Positions 9,685 to 19,020 are shown, counted from the stretch's first letter. The stretch: DNA of 64,000 nt from Minwuia thermotolerans (GCA_021604565.1 BQJF01000007.1:22855-86854), one strand, 5' to 3'. Made by a program: numbers and translations. The notes: a model not told the origin generated them from the letters alone.

Positions 9685-11229
9685 GTGACAGCGCCAGATT
9701 CCGAGACCGCCAAGCCTGCCCCGTCCCGTCGCCGCAAGGCCACAACGCCGGAGGCTGATCCGGGCGCGCTGGCGCGGGAGCATGCCCTCGACCAGCGGCT
9801 GTCCATCTTTCGCAATGATCCGCTGGGCTTCGTGCGCTGGGCGTTTCCCTGGGGGCGGAAGGGGACGCCGTTGAGCCGGCACATGGGGCCGGACCGCTGG
9901 CAGGCGGAGGTGCTGGACGCCATCGGCGCGCGGCTTCGGGCTGGGCTGAGGACGGAACAAACCACCGAGCCGACCCTGATCGCGGTCTCCAGCGGGCATG
10001 GTGTCGGCAAGTCGGCGCTGGTGTCCTGGCTGGTGCTCTGGGCCATCGCCACGATGGAGGACACCCGCGGTACGGTCACCGCCAATACGGAGACGCAGTT
10101 GCGCACCAAGACCTGGTCGGAGCTGTCGAAGTGGCACCGGCTGGCGCGGGTCCGGCACCGTTTCAGCCAGATGTCGAATTCGATCCGGGCGAAGGCGGCG
10201 GGCAGTTCCGGCAACTGGCGCATCGACATGGTGCCCTGGTCGCTGACCCAGACGGAGGCCTTCGCCGGGTTGCACAATCTGGAGAAGCGGCTGCTGCTGG
10301 TCTTCGACGAGGCGAGCGCGATTCCCGACCTGATCTGGGAGGTGACGGAGGGATCGCTGATCGACCGGGGGACGGAGATCGTCTGGGTGGTCTTCGGCAA
10401 TCCGACCCAGACCACGGGACGGTTCTTCGACTGTTTCCACGGGCTGCGTCACCGCTGGCAGTGCTGGACGGTGGATTCGCGCTCGACGCGCCTGACCAAC
10501 CGCACACAGATCGACCGCTGGATCGCCGACTACGGCCCTGACTCCGACTTTGTGAAGGTGCGGGTGAAGGGAGAGTTCCCGGCCACCAGCGTGCGCCAGT
10601 TCATCCCCGCGCGGCTGGTGGATGCGGCGCGGGCGCGGCAGGGGGAGGTGGATCACGACCCGGAGGCCCCGCGCGTCATGGGGGTGGATGTGGCCCGCTT
10701 CGGCGACGACTGCTCCGTCATCCTGCTGCGCCAGGGCAACCGGATCGTCGGCGAGATCGAGCGTCATCAGGGTCTGGACCTGATGCAGTTCGCCGCCATC
10801 GTCAACGACCGGATCGAACTGTGGAAACCCAACGGTGTCTTCGTTGACGGGGCCGGCGTCGGTGGCGGCGTGGTGGACCGGCTGCGGCAACTGGGCCGCA
10901 AGGTGCACGACGTCAATGGCGGCAGCGCCCCGCGCCAGCGCCGCGACTATGCCAACCGTCGGGCGGAGATGTGGGATCGGATGCGCAAATGGCTCCGCAC
11001 CGGGGCGCTGCCCGACGACGCCGACCTGATCAGCGACCTGAAGGGACCGGAATACGGCTTCGACAGCACCGGCCATATCCTGCTGGAGAAGAAGGAGAAG
11101 ATGAAGGCGCGTGGCCTTGCCTCCCCCGATGCCGCCGACGCCCTGGCACTCACCTTCGCCGACCCGGTCGCCGCCAACCGGCGCCTGCACCAGCGGTTCA
11201 TGGCGCGGACGGCGTTCAATCCGCTGTAG
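9685..11229 (+). CDS. Phage terminase large subunit (orphan)
   Basis: This is a 514-residue DNA-packaging motor. The ATPase half has FAFPWG-like RWAFPWGRKGTPL, Walker A GHGVGKS at residues 104-110 and Walker B LLLVFDEAS. The nuclease half has the RNase H-like acidic motifs MGVDVARFGDD, VFVDGAGVGGG and DAADALALTF. Length and motifs look intact. It starts with GTG preceded by GGAGG. No small terminase, portal, protease or capsid gene is adjacent; a tRNA lies upstream and only repeats lie downstream. It is either a prophage remnant or a dispersed part of a gene-transfer-agent-like element. Confidence 0.9.
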   Translation: MTAPDSETAKPAPSRRRKATTPEADPGALAREHALDQRLSIFRNDPLGFVRWAFPWGRKGTPLSRHMGPDRWQAEVLDAIGARLRAGLRTEQTTEPTLIAVSSGHGVGKSALVSWLVLWAIATMEDTRGTVTANTETQLRTKTWSELSKWHRLARVRHRFSQMSNSIRAKAAGSSGNWRIDMVPWSLTQTEAFAGLHNLEKRLLLVFDEASAIPDLIWEVTEGSLIDRGTEIVWVVFGNPTQTTGRFFDCFHGLRHRWQCWTVDSRSTRLTNRTQIDRWIADYGPDSDFVKVRVKGEFPATSVRQFIPARLVDAARARQGEVDHDPEAPRVMGVDVARFGDDCSVILLRQGNRIVGEIERHQGLDLMQFAAIVNDRIELWKPNGVFVDGAGVGGGVVDRLRQLGRKVHDVNGGSAPRQRRDYANRRAEMWDRMRKWLRTGALPDDADLISDLKGPEYGFDSTGHILLEKKEKMKARGLASPDAADALALTFADPVAANRRLHQRFMARTAFNPL

Positions 11230-11287
11230 GGGAGCGCAAGTCGCCCAATCCCATTCCACGCCTCACATCCAAAAAACCTGAACACAG

Positions 11288-11630
11288 TTGCTTGACCCGG
11301 GTACCCAGTCTCGGACGTTCGTGCGGCACTGCTGGGCCGCCGGATCAAGTCCGGCGGCGGCGTCAGTTGATGTTGGTCGTGTGGACCAACATCCGTCGCC
11401 ACCAACCACGATGCTCGCGGACTTGATCCGCGAGCCCAGCCTCCCACGCTTGTGCGACTCTCTTGGGCCGCCGGATCAAGTCCGGCGGCGGCGTCAGTTG
11501 ATGTGGGTCGTGTGGACCAACACCCGTCGCCATCAACCACGATGCTCGCGGACTTGATGCGCGAGCCCAGCCTCCCACGCCTGCGAGGCACTGCCGGGCC
11601 GCCGGGTCAAGTCCGGCGGCGACGTCGGTG
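11288..11630. repeat. Tandem 131-bp repeat built of three palindromes
   Basis: Units begin at about 11334, 11465 and 11596, a constant period of 131 bases, with the last one truncated. Each full unit contains GCCGCCGGA-TCAAG-TCCGGCGGC, GTTGGTC-GTGTG-GACCAAC (one arm changed in unit 2) and GCTCGCGGA-CTTGA-TCCGCGAGC. The unit edges are imperfect, and units 1 and 2 differ by scattered substitutions. No coding signal is present. The block sits just after the terminase gene. Confidence 0.88.
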
Positions 11631-11820
11631 GGGAGGTGGTTCAGAGTGAGATCTGAAGCCTGGAAGAAGGGGACTTTACCCCGCTCATCCGGCCCATCTT
11701 GCTCTTCCCCCCTTGAGAGGGAAGTGGCCGCGCAGCGGTCGATGGGGGGTGGAGCCGCAGGCTGTTGCGCTGTGGTGAGGTCATGGCGGTTCGGCTATGC
11801 CGATTCACCCCCTCCTCGGT
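11631..11820. other. Non-coding gap with a degenerate hairpin
   Basis: I see no gene in this stretch. CTTCCC at 11704-11709 pairs with GGGAAG at 11719-11724, and the following bases look like part of another dispersed repeat. Confidence 0.5.
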
Positions 11821-11841
11821 CCTCCCCCGTCGAGGGGGAGG
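11821..11841 (-). terminator. Hairpin beyond the 3' end of the crotonase gene
   Basis: CCTCCCCC and GGGGGAGG form an 8-bp stem around GTCGA, 38 bases past the stop at 11880. There is no clear U run, so intrinsic termination is uncertain. Similar hairpins could also be repeat-derived. Confidence 0.4.
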
Positions 11842-11879
11842 AAGAATGGGACGGCGACGTCGTGGTTCGTTTTCCCGCT

Positions 11880-12647
11880 TCAGTCCTCGTGAAAGCGGCC
11901 GCTGCGTCCGGCGCCGGCGCTGAAGCGGCTGGCGCCGGCCTGAGCCTCCGTACGCTTCGCTGCCTCGGCACGGATCGCCTCGGCCTTCAGCGCCTCGGTC
12001 TCGCTGCCGTCGAAGGCAGCCCAGGCGGAGGCGCGGTCGGCACGCATGGCCAGCGGCGGGTGGCGCACGATCTCCTCAGCCAGCGCGCGGGCAACATCCA
12101 GAGCCTCACCTGCAGCCGCGCGCCGGTCGGCCAGACCGATGGCCAATGCCTCGTCGATCCGTACCTCCCGCCCGGTCAGCAGCATGTCCAGCGCGCGGGA
12201 CCGGCCAACCACGTGGGGCAGGCGGGTGGGGGTGCCGTCGCTCATCGGCACACCGAAGCGGCGACAGAAGACGCCGAAAACCGCTGTCTCGCTGGCCACC
12301 CGCAGGTCGGCCCAGAGCGCGACTCCCAGGCCCCCAGCGACCGCGTGACCCTCCACCGCCGCGATCACCGGCTTGGCACAGGGGCGGCTGAGGGGGCCAT
12401 CGGTCCCGGCCCAGGCCTGGTAGGTCGCGCCTTCGCTGGCCAGTTGCTTCAGGTCGGCCCCGGCACAGAATCGCCCGCCCGCTCCGGTCAACAGCACGGC
12501 AGCGATCGCGTCATCCGCCTCCACTTCCGCAATGGCCCGGCCCAGCGCCGCCGCCGCCTTCGGGTCCAGCGCGTTGCGGGCCTGCGGGCGGTCGATGGTG
12601 ATGGTGGCAATGGCGCCGTCGCGGGTCAGCAGGATGCCGTCGGACAT
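11880..12647 (-). CDS. Enoyl-CoA hydratase/isomerase family (crotonase-like) protein
   Basis: The 255-residue protein has the crotonase fold. ITIDRPQARNAL, the oxyanion-hole motif FCAGADLKQLA and AVAGGLGVALWADLRVA are all readable. The two glutamates that act in true enoyl-CoA hydratase are not apparent at the expected places (FGVFCRRFG and SDGTPTRLP), so it may be an isomerase, a hydrolase or a diverged member rather than a beta-oxidation hydratase. The start at 12647 begins MSDGILLT. The upstream gene on the same strand ends 10 bases before it, suggesting a two-gene operon. Confidence 0.85.
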   Translation of the reverse strand: MSDGILLTRDGAIATITIDRPQARNALDPKAAAALGRAIAEVEADDAIAAVLLTGAGGRFCAGADLKQLASEGATYQAWAGTDGPLSRPCAKPVIAAVEGHAVAGGLGVALWADLRVASETAVFGVFCRRFGVPMSDGTPTRLPHVVGRSRALDMLLTGREVRIDEALAIGLADRRAAAGEALDVARALAEEIVRHPPLAMRADRASAWAAFDGSETEALKAEAIRAEAAKRTEAQAGASRFSAGAGRSGRFHED

Positions 12648-12657
12648 GCTCGCGACC

Positions 12658-12906
12658 TCAGTTGGCGGGGCCGTCGGTACCGTCAGCACCCAGCAGTTCG
12701 ACCATGTCGCGCAGCGCGTCCTTGGCGGCGGAACCCAGCGTGGTCTGCATCGACTGCACCAGCGTGGCCATGACGGCGGCGGAGAAGATCTCCCGATCCA
12801 GCCCCTGCTCGGCGCATTCCTCCAGCGCCTTGTCGAGGTTGCGGGTGATGATCTCGGCGGCTTCGGAAAGCTTCTGCGGGGTGGCGGGGTCGTCGAACGT
12901 GTTCAC
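12658..12906 (-). CDS. Small conserved-looking hypothetical protein
   Basis: I do not recognise this 82-residue acidic, mostly helical protein. It starts with GTG at 12906 behind a GGAG site and ends 10 bases before the crotonase gene. That arrangement and its clean high-GC coding pattern argue that it is real. It has no signal peptide, membrane segment or cysteine pair. The single Cys lies in EECAEQG. It may be a small helical partner of the crotonase-like enzyme, but this is only positional inference. Confidence 0.65.
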   Translation of the reverse strand: MNTFDDPATPQKLSEAAEIITRNLDKALEECAEQGLDREIFSAAVMATLVQSMQTTLGSAAKDALRDMVELLGADGTDGPAN

Positions 12907-13018
12907 GGTGTCTGCTCCGGCTGAAATGTGTGGTTGCCGTCAACAGACCCGATAACTGCCGCCCCGACAACCACCAAGGAAGCTTGCCGATGTTCCCGGC
13001 TTGGGCTAGGCGCAGGGG

Positions 13019-14107
13019 ATGATAAGCGAAACCGGCATAGGCGACTGGCAGGTGGTCCCTCGGGCAGAGGACCTGGCCGTGGCGGACGGGCGGCTCTACG
13101 CGCTGCCGCGCCGCGATGCGGCCGGGGAACTGCTGGCCGTCGATATCGTCAGCCGGGCAGGGACGGTGCGTCGCTGGCGCACGGGGCGGGATGGCGCTGT
13201 CGCCTTCGCCACCGCCTTGTCCGGCGACAGCGGCCCGGCGCTGATAGCGGCGCTGCGGGGGATCGAGGCGGCGACAGAACGGCGTCAGGCCAAGCATCCG
13301 CGCGTCATGGGTATCGTCAATGTCACGCCGGACAGCTTCTCCGACGGGGGCCTCGCCGCCGAGCATGACGCCGCCATCGCGCGCGGGCGGCAGCTTGCGG
13401 AGGAGGGGGCGGCGATCATCGACGTCGGCGGTGAATCCACCCGGCCCGGCGCGGAACCGGTGGCGGAGGCGGAGGAATGGCGACGGGTCGAGCCGGTGCT
13501 GCGGGCGCTGCTGGCCGACGGGCTGACGGTCTCCATCGATACCCGCAAGGCCCGGATCATGACCCTGGCCGCCGGACTGGGCGTGCCGATCATCAATGAC
13601 GTCAGCGCGCTGGGGCATGATCCCGCTTCACTCGGGGCCGCTGCGGCGACCGGCGCGGATATCGTGCTGATGCATTCGCAGGGTGATCCGACGGTGATGC
13701 AGCAGAACCCGACCTATGACGACGTGGTGCTGGATGTCTTCGACGAACTGCGGCTGCGGATCGACGCCTGCATTGCTGCCGGTATCCCGCAGGCGCGGCT
13801 GATCACTGATCCGGGCATCGGTTTCGGCAAGACCTTCCCGCAGAACCTGGCCCTGCTGCGGCATCTGCCGCTGTTCGAGGGGCTGGGCGTGCCGCTGCTG
13901 GTGGGGGCAAGCCGCAAGGGCTTCATCGGCTGGCTGACGGGGGTGAAGACCGCCGGGGACCGCATGGGCGGATCTCTGGGGGCGGCGCTGTTCGCGGCAT
14001 CGGCGGGGGCGGACATCCTGCGGGTCCACGATGTACGCGCGACGGTGGAGGCCCTGACCGTGACTGGTGCCGCTGCCCATGGACAAGCCCCTGCCGGTTC
14101 GGCGTAA
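13019..14107 (+). CDS. folP: Dihydropteroate synthase
   Basis: This enzyme joins para-aminobenzoate to the pterin pyrophosphate in folate synthesis. The catalytic barrel is complete: IVNVTPDSFSDGG, GGESTRPGAEPV, SIDTRKA, INDVSAL, DPGIGFGKT and GASRKGFIG. The protein is 362 residues, about 90 more than typical, because of an N-terminal extension before the barrel begins near residue 98. The extension is in frame and contains no better start, so it appears to be a real extra domain. glmM follows on the same strand. Confidence 0.95.
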   Translation: MISETGIGDWQVVPRAEDLAVADGRLYALPRRDAAGELLAVDIVSRAGTVRRWRTGRDGAVAFATALSGDSGPALIAALRGIEAATERRQAKHPRVMGIVNVTPDSFSDGGLAAEHDAAIARGRQLAEEGAAIIDVGGESTRPGAEPVAEAEEWRRVEPVLRALLADGLTVSIDTRKARIMTLAAGLGVPIINDVSALGHDPASLGAAAATGADIVLMHSQGDPTVMQQNPTYDDVVLDVFDELRLRIDACIAAGIPQARLITDPGIGFGKTFPQNLALLRHLPLFEGLGVPLLVGASRKGFIGWLTGVKTAGDRMGGSLGAALFAASAGADILRVHDVRATVEALTVTGAAAHGQAPAGSA

Positions 14108-14161
14108 TCTCGGGACGCGAGGGGAAACGACATTGAAAAAGCAATTTGCCGGAATCAGGAC

Positions 14162-15514
14162 ATGACGCGGAAACTCTTTGGTACGGACGGCATCAGGGGC
14201 AGGGCCAACACGGCGCCGATGACGGCGGAGACGGCGCTGGCCGTCGGGCTGGCGGCGGGGCGTATCTTCACCCGCGGCGCCCACAAGCATCGCGTGGTGA
14301 TCGGCAAGGACACGCGCCTGTCCGGCTACATGCTGGAACCGGCGCTGGCGGCGGGCTTCACCTCCGTCGGGATGGACGTGGTCATGGTGGGGCCGCTGCC
14401 GACCCCGGCCATCGCCATCCTCACCCGGTCGCTGCGCGCCGACATGGGCGTGATGATCTCCGCCTCCCATAACGCTTTCGAGGACAATGGCATCAAGCTG
14501 TTCGGCCCGGACGGTTTCAAGCTGTCCGACGAGACCGAACTGGAGATCGAGGCGGAGATGGAGAAGACGGGGGAGATCGGTCTGGCCGACTCCCACGATC
14601 TGGGCCGCGCCAAGCGGCTGGAGGATGCGGGCGGGCGCTATATCGAGTTCGTGAAGAACACCTTTCCCCGCGGGCGCACCCTGAACGGCCTGAAGGTCGT
14701 GGTCGATTGCGCCAATGGCGCGGCCTACAAGGTCGCCCCGATGGCACTGTGGGAACTGGAGGCCGATGTGGTCTCGGTCGGCGTCGCGCCGAACGGGTTG
14801 AACATCAATGCCGGGTGCGGCTCCACCGCGACGGAAATGCTGCGCGAGAAGGTGCTGAAGCTTGGTGCCGACGTCGGGATCGCGCTGGATGGTGATGCCG
14901 ACCGGCTGATCATGGTCGACGAGAAGGGGCAGGAGGTCGATGGCGACCGGCTGATGGGCCTCATCGCTTCCCACTGGGCGGCGAAGGAACGACTGAAGGG
15001 CGGCGGACTGGTGGCCACCGTCATGTCGAACCTGGGGCTGGAGCACTACATGAACAGTCTCGGCCTTGATCTCATCCGGACACAGGTGGGGGATCGCTAT
15101 GTCGTCGAGAAGATGCGTGCGAAGGGCTACAATGTGGGTGGCGAGAAGTCCGGGCATATCGTCCTGACCGACTATGCGACGACCGGGGACGGCACCCTTG
15201 CAGCGCTGCAGGCGCTCGCGGCCATCGCGGAGACAGGCAAGCCGGTCTCCGAGGCGGTGGCGCTGTTCGATCCGCTGCCGCAGGTGCTGAAGAATGTCCG
15301 CTTCGGTGCCGGTGCGCCGCTGGAGGAAAAGCAGGTGAAGGCCGCGATCGCGGAGGGCGAGTCGCGGCTGGATGGCACCGGACGTGTGCTGATCCGCAAG
15401 TCGGGCACCGAGCCGGTCATCCGCGTCATGGCCGAGGGTGAGGACGAAGGCCTGGTCGGAAACGTGGTCGACGATATCTGCGACGCGATCAAGGCGGTTT
15501 CCGCCAGTGCATGA
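14162..15514 (+). CDS. glmM: Phosphoglucosamine mutase
   Basis: GlmM converts glucosamine-6-phosphate to glucosamine-1-phosphate for UDP-GlcNAc and hence peptidoglycan and lipopolysaccharide. The 450-residue product starts [11 protein letters not shown]. It has the phosphoserine loop [12 protein letters not shown] with Ser102 at the same number as in E. coli, the metal loop DGDADR and the sugar-phosphate loop GEKSGH. The phosphate-binding [12 protein letters not shown] lies near the C-terminus. It overlaps the following thiD start, so folP, glmM and thiD probably share a transcript. Confidence 0.97.
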   Translation: MTRKLFGTDGIRGRANTAPMTAETALAVGLAAGRIFTRGAHKHRVVIGKDTRLSGYMLEPALAAGFTSVGMDVVMVGPLPTPAIAILTRSLRADMGVMISASHNAFEDNGIKLFGPDGFKLSDETELEIEAEMEKTGEIGLADSHDLGRAKRLEDAGGRYIEFVKNTFPRGRTLNGLKVVVDCANGAAYKVAPMALWELEADVVSVGVAPNGLNINAGCGSTATEMLREKVLKLGADVGIALDGDADRLIMVDEKGQEVDGDRLMGLIASHWAAKERLKGGGLVATVMSNLGLEHYMNSLGLDLIRTQVGDRYVVEKMRAKGYNVGGEKSGHIVLTDYATTGDGTLAALQALAAIAETGKPVSEAVALFDPLPQVLKNVRFGAGAPLEEKQVKAAIAEGESRLDGTGRVLIRKSGTEPVIRVMAEGEDEGLVGNVVDDICDAIKAVSASA

Positions 15515-16316
15515 CCGGAATGTACCGGGCCGTGTCCTGATCATCGCCGGATCCGATTCGGGCGGCGGTGCGGGCATTCAGGCTGACATCAAGACGGTGA
15601 CGGCGCTTGGCGGCTACGCGGCGACCGCGATCACGGCACTGACGGCGCAGGACACCCACACGGTGCACGCGATCCAGGAAGTGCCCGAAGCGTTCATCAG
15701 CCAGCAGATCACGGTCGTTGCCGATGACATTGGCGCGGACTGCGTCAAGACCGGGATGCTGCATCGCCGGTCGGTGATCGAGTGCGTGGCAGAGGCGCTG
15801 GACGCTCATCTGGCCGGTGTGCCGGTGGTGATCGACCCGGTGATGGTGGCCAAGGGCGGCGCACGGCTGCTCGACGGCGATACCACCGGGAGTCTCATGT
15901 CGCTGCTGTTGCCCCGTGCAGCGCTGCTGACGCCGAACCTGCCGGAGGCCGAGGTGTTGACCGGGATGACCATCACCACGGTCGCGGACATGGAACGGGC
16001 GGCGGAGAAGCTGCTCGTCGCCGGGCCCCGTGCCGTGCTGCTGAAGGGCGGACATCTGCAGGGACCGGAACTGACCGATCTGCTGCTGACCAGTGATGGT
16101 GAACGGCACGTGTTCAGCGGTCAGCGCATCGATACCCGCCACACCCACGGGACGGGATGCACCACGGCCTCCGCCGTCGCCTGCGGCATCGCGCAGGCCA
16201 TGCCGCTGCCCGACGCGGTGGCGCGCGCCCGCGATTATGTCCGCAAGGCGATCCTGACTGCGCCAGGGCTGGGGGGCGGTCATGGTCCGCTGAACCACGG
16301 CCATACGTTCGGCTGA
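15507..16316 (+). CDS. thiD: Hydroxymethylpyrimidine/phosphomethylpyrimidine kinase
   Basis: ThiD phosphorylates HMP and HMP-phosphate for thiamine synthesis. The 269-residue product shows the ribokinase-like hallmarks: [19 protein letters not shown] at the N-terminus, [26 protein letters not shown] and the anion hole in [11 protein letters not shown]. The best start is the GTG at 15507, which overlaps the end of glmM by 8 bases. The upstream in-frame ATG at 15438 would lie far inside glmM and adds residues foreign to the family. Its TGA abuts the stop codon of cobK on the other strand. Confidence 0.95.
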   Translation: MHDRNVPGRVLIIAGSDSGGGAGIQADIKTVTALGGYAATAITALTAQDTHTVHAIQEVPEAFISQQITVVADDIGADCVKTGMLHRRSVIECVAEALDAHLAGVPVVIDPVMVAKGGARLLDGDTTGSLMSLLLPRAALLTPNLPEAEVLTGMTITTVADMERAAEKLLVAGPRAVLLKGGHLQGPELTDLLLTSDGERHVFSGQRIDTRHTHGTGCTTASAVACGIAQAMPLPDAVARARDYVRKAILTAPGLGGGHGPLNHGHTFG

Positions 16317-17090
16317 TCAGCCGCCGCGACCTGACTCTACCCGGTCCAGCCAGCCCAGCACTTCCGGTATGGTCTCCGCCACCTGCTGCGCCGGAACCGC
16401 GGGGCGCGTGACCATGATGACCGGCAGGCCCGCCGCCGTTGCTGCGGCGATCTTGGCCCAGCCTGCACTGCCGCCGCTGTTGCGTGCGACCAGATGGGTT
16501 GTGCGGGTTTCCGCCAGCAGGTCGGCCTCTTCCTCCAGTGACTGCCCGGGTGGGCCGATGATCCAGCGCGCATCGGGCAGCAGACCATCGGGCGGCGCCT
16601 CCAGCGAGCGCACTACCAGTCGTGCCGGGTGACCCTGAAACGCGGTCAGATGGCGCTGGCCCAGGGCAAGGAAACCGGTTGCTTCGGACGGCAGCAACCG
16701 CGCGGCATCGGTGAGGTCGGCGGCGGCGATCCATTCCGCTCCCGTCGGCTGCTGCCAGGGCGGACGCAGCAGCCGCAGCGTCGGCAGCCCCGTGTCCCGT
16801 GTCACCTGGCTGACGGTCTGCGACATCTGCGCGGCGAAGGGATGGGTCGCGTTGATGACCACATCAATCCGTTCGTCATGCAGGTACGCCGCGAACCCCT
16901 CCGCGCCCCCGAAGCCGCCACTGCGCACGGTCGCCACGAAACCCTTTGCCTGCCGTGTCACACCGGCAAGCGATACGGTGACGCGAAAGCGCGGGTCACT
17001 GGTCAGTGCGCGGTCCAGCGCGCCTGCCTCCGCCGTTCCGGCCAGCAAGAGGACATTCAACGGCCCGTCATGCTCATTGGGCGTGGGCAA
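16317..17090 (-). CDS. cobK: Precorrin-6A reductase
   Basis: CobK reduces precorrin-6A in aerobic cobalamin synthesis. The 257-residue protein has LLLAGTAEAGALDRAL at its start, INATHPFAAQMS in the middle and LVARNSGG near the C-terminus, all typical of CobK/CbiJ. The upstream gene cbiD overlaps it by 17 bases. The frame opens with TTG at 17090, and a second TTG at 17060 (before NVLLLAG) is an equally possible start. Only this and cbiD represent the corrin pathway here, so the other genes must be elsewhere. Confidence 0.92.
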   Translation of the reverse strand: MPTPNEHDGPLNVLLLAGTAEAGALDRALTSDPRFRVTVSLAGVTRQAKGFVATVRSGGFGGAEGFAAYLHDERIDVVINATHPFAAQMSQTVSQVTRDTGLPTLRLLRPPWQQPTGAEWIAAADLTDAARLLPSEATGFLALGQRHLTAFQGHPARLVVRSLEAPPDGLLPDARWIIGPPGQSLEEEADLLAETRTTHLVARNSGGSAGWAKIAAATAAGLPVIMVTRPAVPAQQVAETIPEVLGWLDRVESGRGG

Positions 17091-18159
17091 CGATCTGCCC
17101 CTGTCGGTCGGTGATCATCAGATCGACCTGGATCGGGGCGCCGTCCAGTTGCTCCAGTGCGCGTACCCGGCAGTTCCGGGCGATAGCGGGGGCCAGTCCG
17201 ATGCCCGCTTCCGTGGCCAGGTCCAGAGCCTGCTTTGCTGTATTGGCCCGTGCGATCTGTCCGGCAACCTCAGCCGACGCACCCAGTCCTGCCGCCGTAT
17301 CGGCGAGCGCGGGAAGATCGACCTGGCTGCGGCCCGAGTGCAGGTCGTTTGCGCCCTGCGAGAACTTCACCAGCTTGCCGAAGCCACCGGCGATGGTCAG
17401 CCGCGGCAGAGGATGGTCGCGCAGGTACTTGAGAGTGCCACCGATGAAATCCCCCATGTCGAGGATCGCCGATGTCTCCAGTCCATAGTGGCGGATCACC
17501 GCCGCCTCCGAGGTGGAACCAGTGGCCGCCGCCACATGCGCCGTACCACAGGCGCGTGCCACGTCGACACCGCGATGGATGGACGCGATCCAGGCGGAGC
17601 AGGAAAACGGGCGGACGATACCGGTGGTGCCCAGGATCGACAGCCCGCCCTCGATCCCCAGCCGACCGTTCCATGTCTGTCTGGCCAGTTCCGCACCGCC
17701 GGGAACCGAGACCTCGATCTCCACATCGCCGGTATCCCCGAGGTCGCTTGCCACCTCGAAGATCACCGTCCGCATCATGTCCCGTGGTACCGGATTGATC
17801 GCCGGTTCGCCGGGGGGCAGCGGCAGGCCGGGACGGGTCACCGTACCGACCCCGTCACCCGCACGGAACCGGACCCCGGACCCCGGCGCACCGTGGCGCA
17901 CCGTGGCGATGATCAATGCCTGATGGGTGACATCGGGATCGTCACCCGCATCCTTGACGATTCCGGCAGTGGCATATCCGTCGCCGCGCCCCAGATAGGC
18001 GAGCGCGAACTCCGGCGTCTGGCCTTTCGGCAGGGTGATGCCGACCGGATCGGGAAAACGGCCGGTCAGCAGCGCCTGATAAGCGGCCTTGCTCGCCGCC
18101 GTGGCGCATGCGCCCGTCGTCCAGCCGGTCCTCAGCTTGCCTGTCGGTCGATCCATCAT
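17074..18159 (-). CDS. cbiD: Cobalt-precorrin-5B C1-methyltransferase
   Basis: CbiD transfers a methyl group to C1 of the corrin ring in the cobalamin pathway. The 361-residue sequence starts with the family signature LRTGWTTGACATAASKAA. It continues with LPKGQTPEFAL, a Gly-rich GLPLPPGEPAINPVPR and GGFGKLVKFSQG. Two adjacent ATG codons (18159 and 18156) are possible starts. It is coupled to cobK by overlap. In aerobic-type alphaproteobacteria CbiD often occurs beside CobK even though the name comes from the anaerobic route. Confidence 0.93.
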   Translation of the reverse strand: MMDRPTGKLRTGWTTGACATAASKAAYQALLTGRFPDPVGITLPKGQTPEFALAYLGRGDGYATAGIVKDAGDDPDVTHQALIIATVRHGAPGSGVRFRAGDGVGTVTRPGLPLPPGEPAINPVPRDMMRTVIFEVASDLGDTGDVEIEVSVPGGAELARQTWNGRLGIEGGLSILGTTGIVRPFSCSAWIASIHRGVDVARACGTAHVAAATGSTSEAAVIRHYGLETSAILDMGDFIGGTLKYLRDHPLPRLTIAGGFGKLVKFSQGANDLHSGRSQVDLPALADTAAGLGASAEVAGQIARANTAKQALDLATEAGIGLAPAIARNCRVRALEQLDGAPIQVDLMITDRQGQIVAHAQ

Positions 18160-18198
18160 GTACCGCAGTCTAACGGGTTCCTGCGCCGGACGCGTGGT

Positions 18199-19020
18199 TC
18201 AACAGGTGATCTTCAGCAGGTCATGCGAAACAGAGATCTTTCCGTCGAAGCAGGCGCGGGCGTCCGCCGCCCATTCCTCCTCGCGTCCCGGGGGCGGAGC
18301 CGGTACGAAATGGTTCAGCACCAGATGCCCGACATTGCAGCGAGCGGCGGTCTGCCCGGCCTGCGCCACGTCCGAATGGTAGTCGATGACGTCGCGCATC
18401 CGCAGGGCGGGGGCCTGACTGACAAGGTCGCTGCGGATCACGGTCTGGACATATACATCCGCGTCCTGACAGATCGCGTCGAGACCGTCGCAGGGAATCG
18501 TGTCGCCTGCGATTGCCACCACCTTGCCCTCCGCTTCGATCCGGAAGCTGAGCGTCGGGTGCACGGGACTGTGGTCGGTCGGCATGGCGAGAATGCGTAC
18601 GCCATCCTCCTCCAGCACTGCGCCGGGTTCCAGTTCACGGGTCTCGACCCGGGGCCCTTCCGTCAGGTCCTCGTGGTGCGCGATCCGGTAGCCGATATCG
18701 GTTTCCAGGGTCGCCAGTGTCCGTTCGGAGAACTGGCGGGACCCGACCGGACCGAAGACACGCAACGGGCTGGGACCGGGGCTCATGACCCAGCGGGTGG
18801 TGATCACGTCGTTGAAGTCGGTGGTGTGGTCGCTGTGCAGATGGGTCAGGAACAGGGCCGAGATGTTCTGTGCCCCGAAGCCCGCCGCAGCGGCGCGCAT
18901 CAGAACTCCGCGCCCGCAGTCGAACAGGAAGCGTTGCTGTCCCACCTGCACCAGCGTCGCCGGTCCCGCTCGCTCCGGATGGGGCATCGGCGAACCGCTA
19001 CCCAGAATGATGACGTCCAT
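18199..19020 (-). CDS. Metallo-beta-lactamase-fold hydrolase (RNase Z/arylsulfatase-like)
   Basis: This 273-residue protein has the zinc-binding motif THLHSDHTTDF, an N-terminal ILGSGSPMPHPERAGPA and a later GDT loop (AIAGDTIPCD). The C-terminal half has further metal-ligand histidines (HSDVAQAG, LVLNHFVP). This arrangement resembles RNase Z-like and arylsulfatase-type hydrolases of unknown substrate. The start at 19020 has GGGGAGAA at good spacing, and the longer frame would add an untypical N-terminus. It lies 39 bases before cbiD, so it may be cotranscribed with the cobalamin genes. Confidence 0.85.
   Translation of the reverse strand: MDVIILGSGSPMPHPERAGPATLVQVGQQRFLFDCGRGVLMRAAAAGFGAQNISALFLTHLHSDHTTDFNDVITTRWVMSPGPSPLRVFGPVGSRQFSERTLATLETDIGYRIAHHEDLTEGPRVETRELEPGAVLEEDGVRILAMPTDHSPVHPTLSFRIEAEGKVVAIAGDTIPCDGLDAICQDADVYVQTVIRSDLVSQAPALRMRDVIDYHSDVAQAGQTAARCNVGHLVLNHFVPAPPPGREEEWAADARACFDGKISVSHDLLKITC

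Noticed and set aside
11288..11630. CRISPR array
   Set aside because: The period is 131 bases, repeats are palindromic and spacers are not unique; no cas gene is present.
9519..11640. Integration-site duplication of the tRNA-Gly 3' end around the terminase
   Set aside because: No repeat of the tRNA 3' end was found after the terminase gene.
13628..15577. Long open frame antisense to folP and glmM
   Set aside because: It covers parts of two well-identified genes and shows no recognisable domain.
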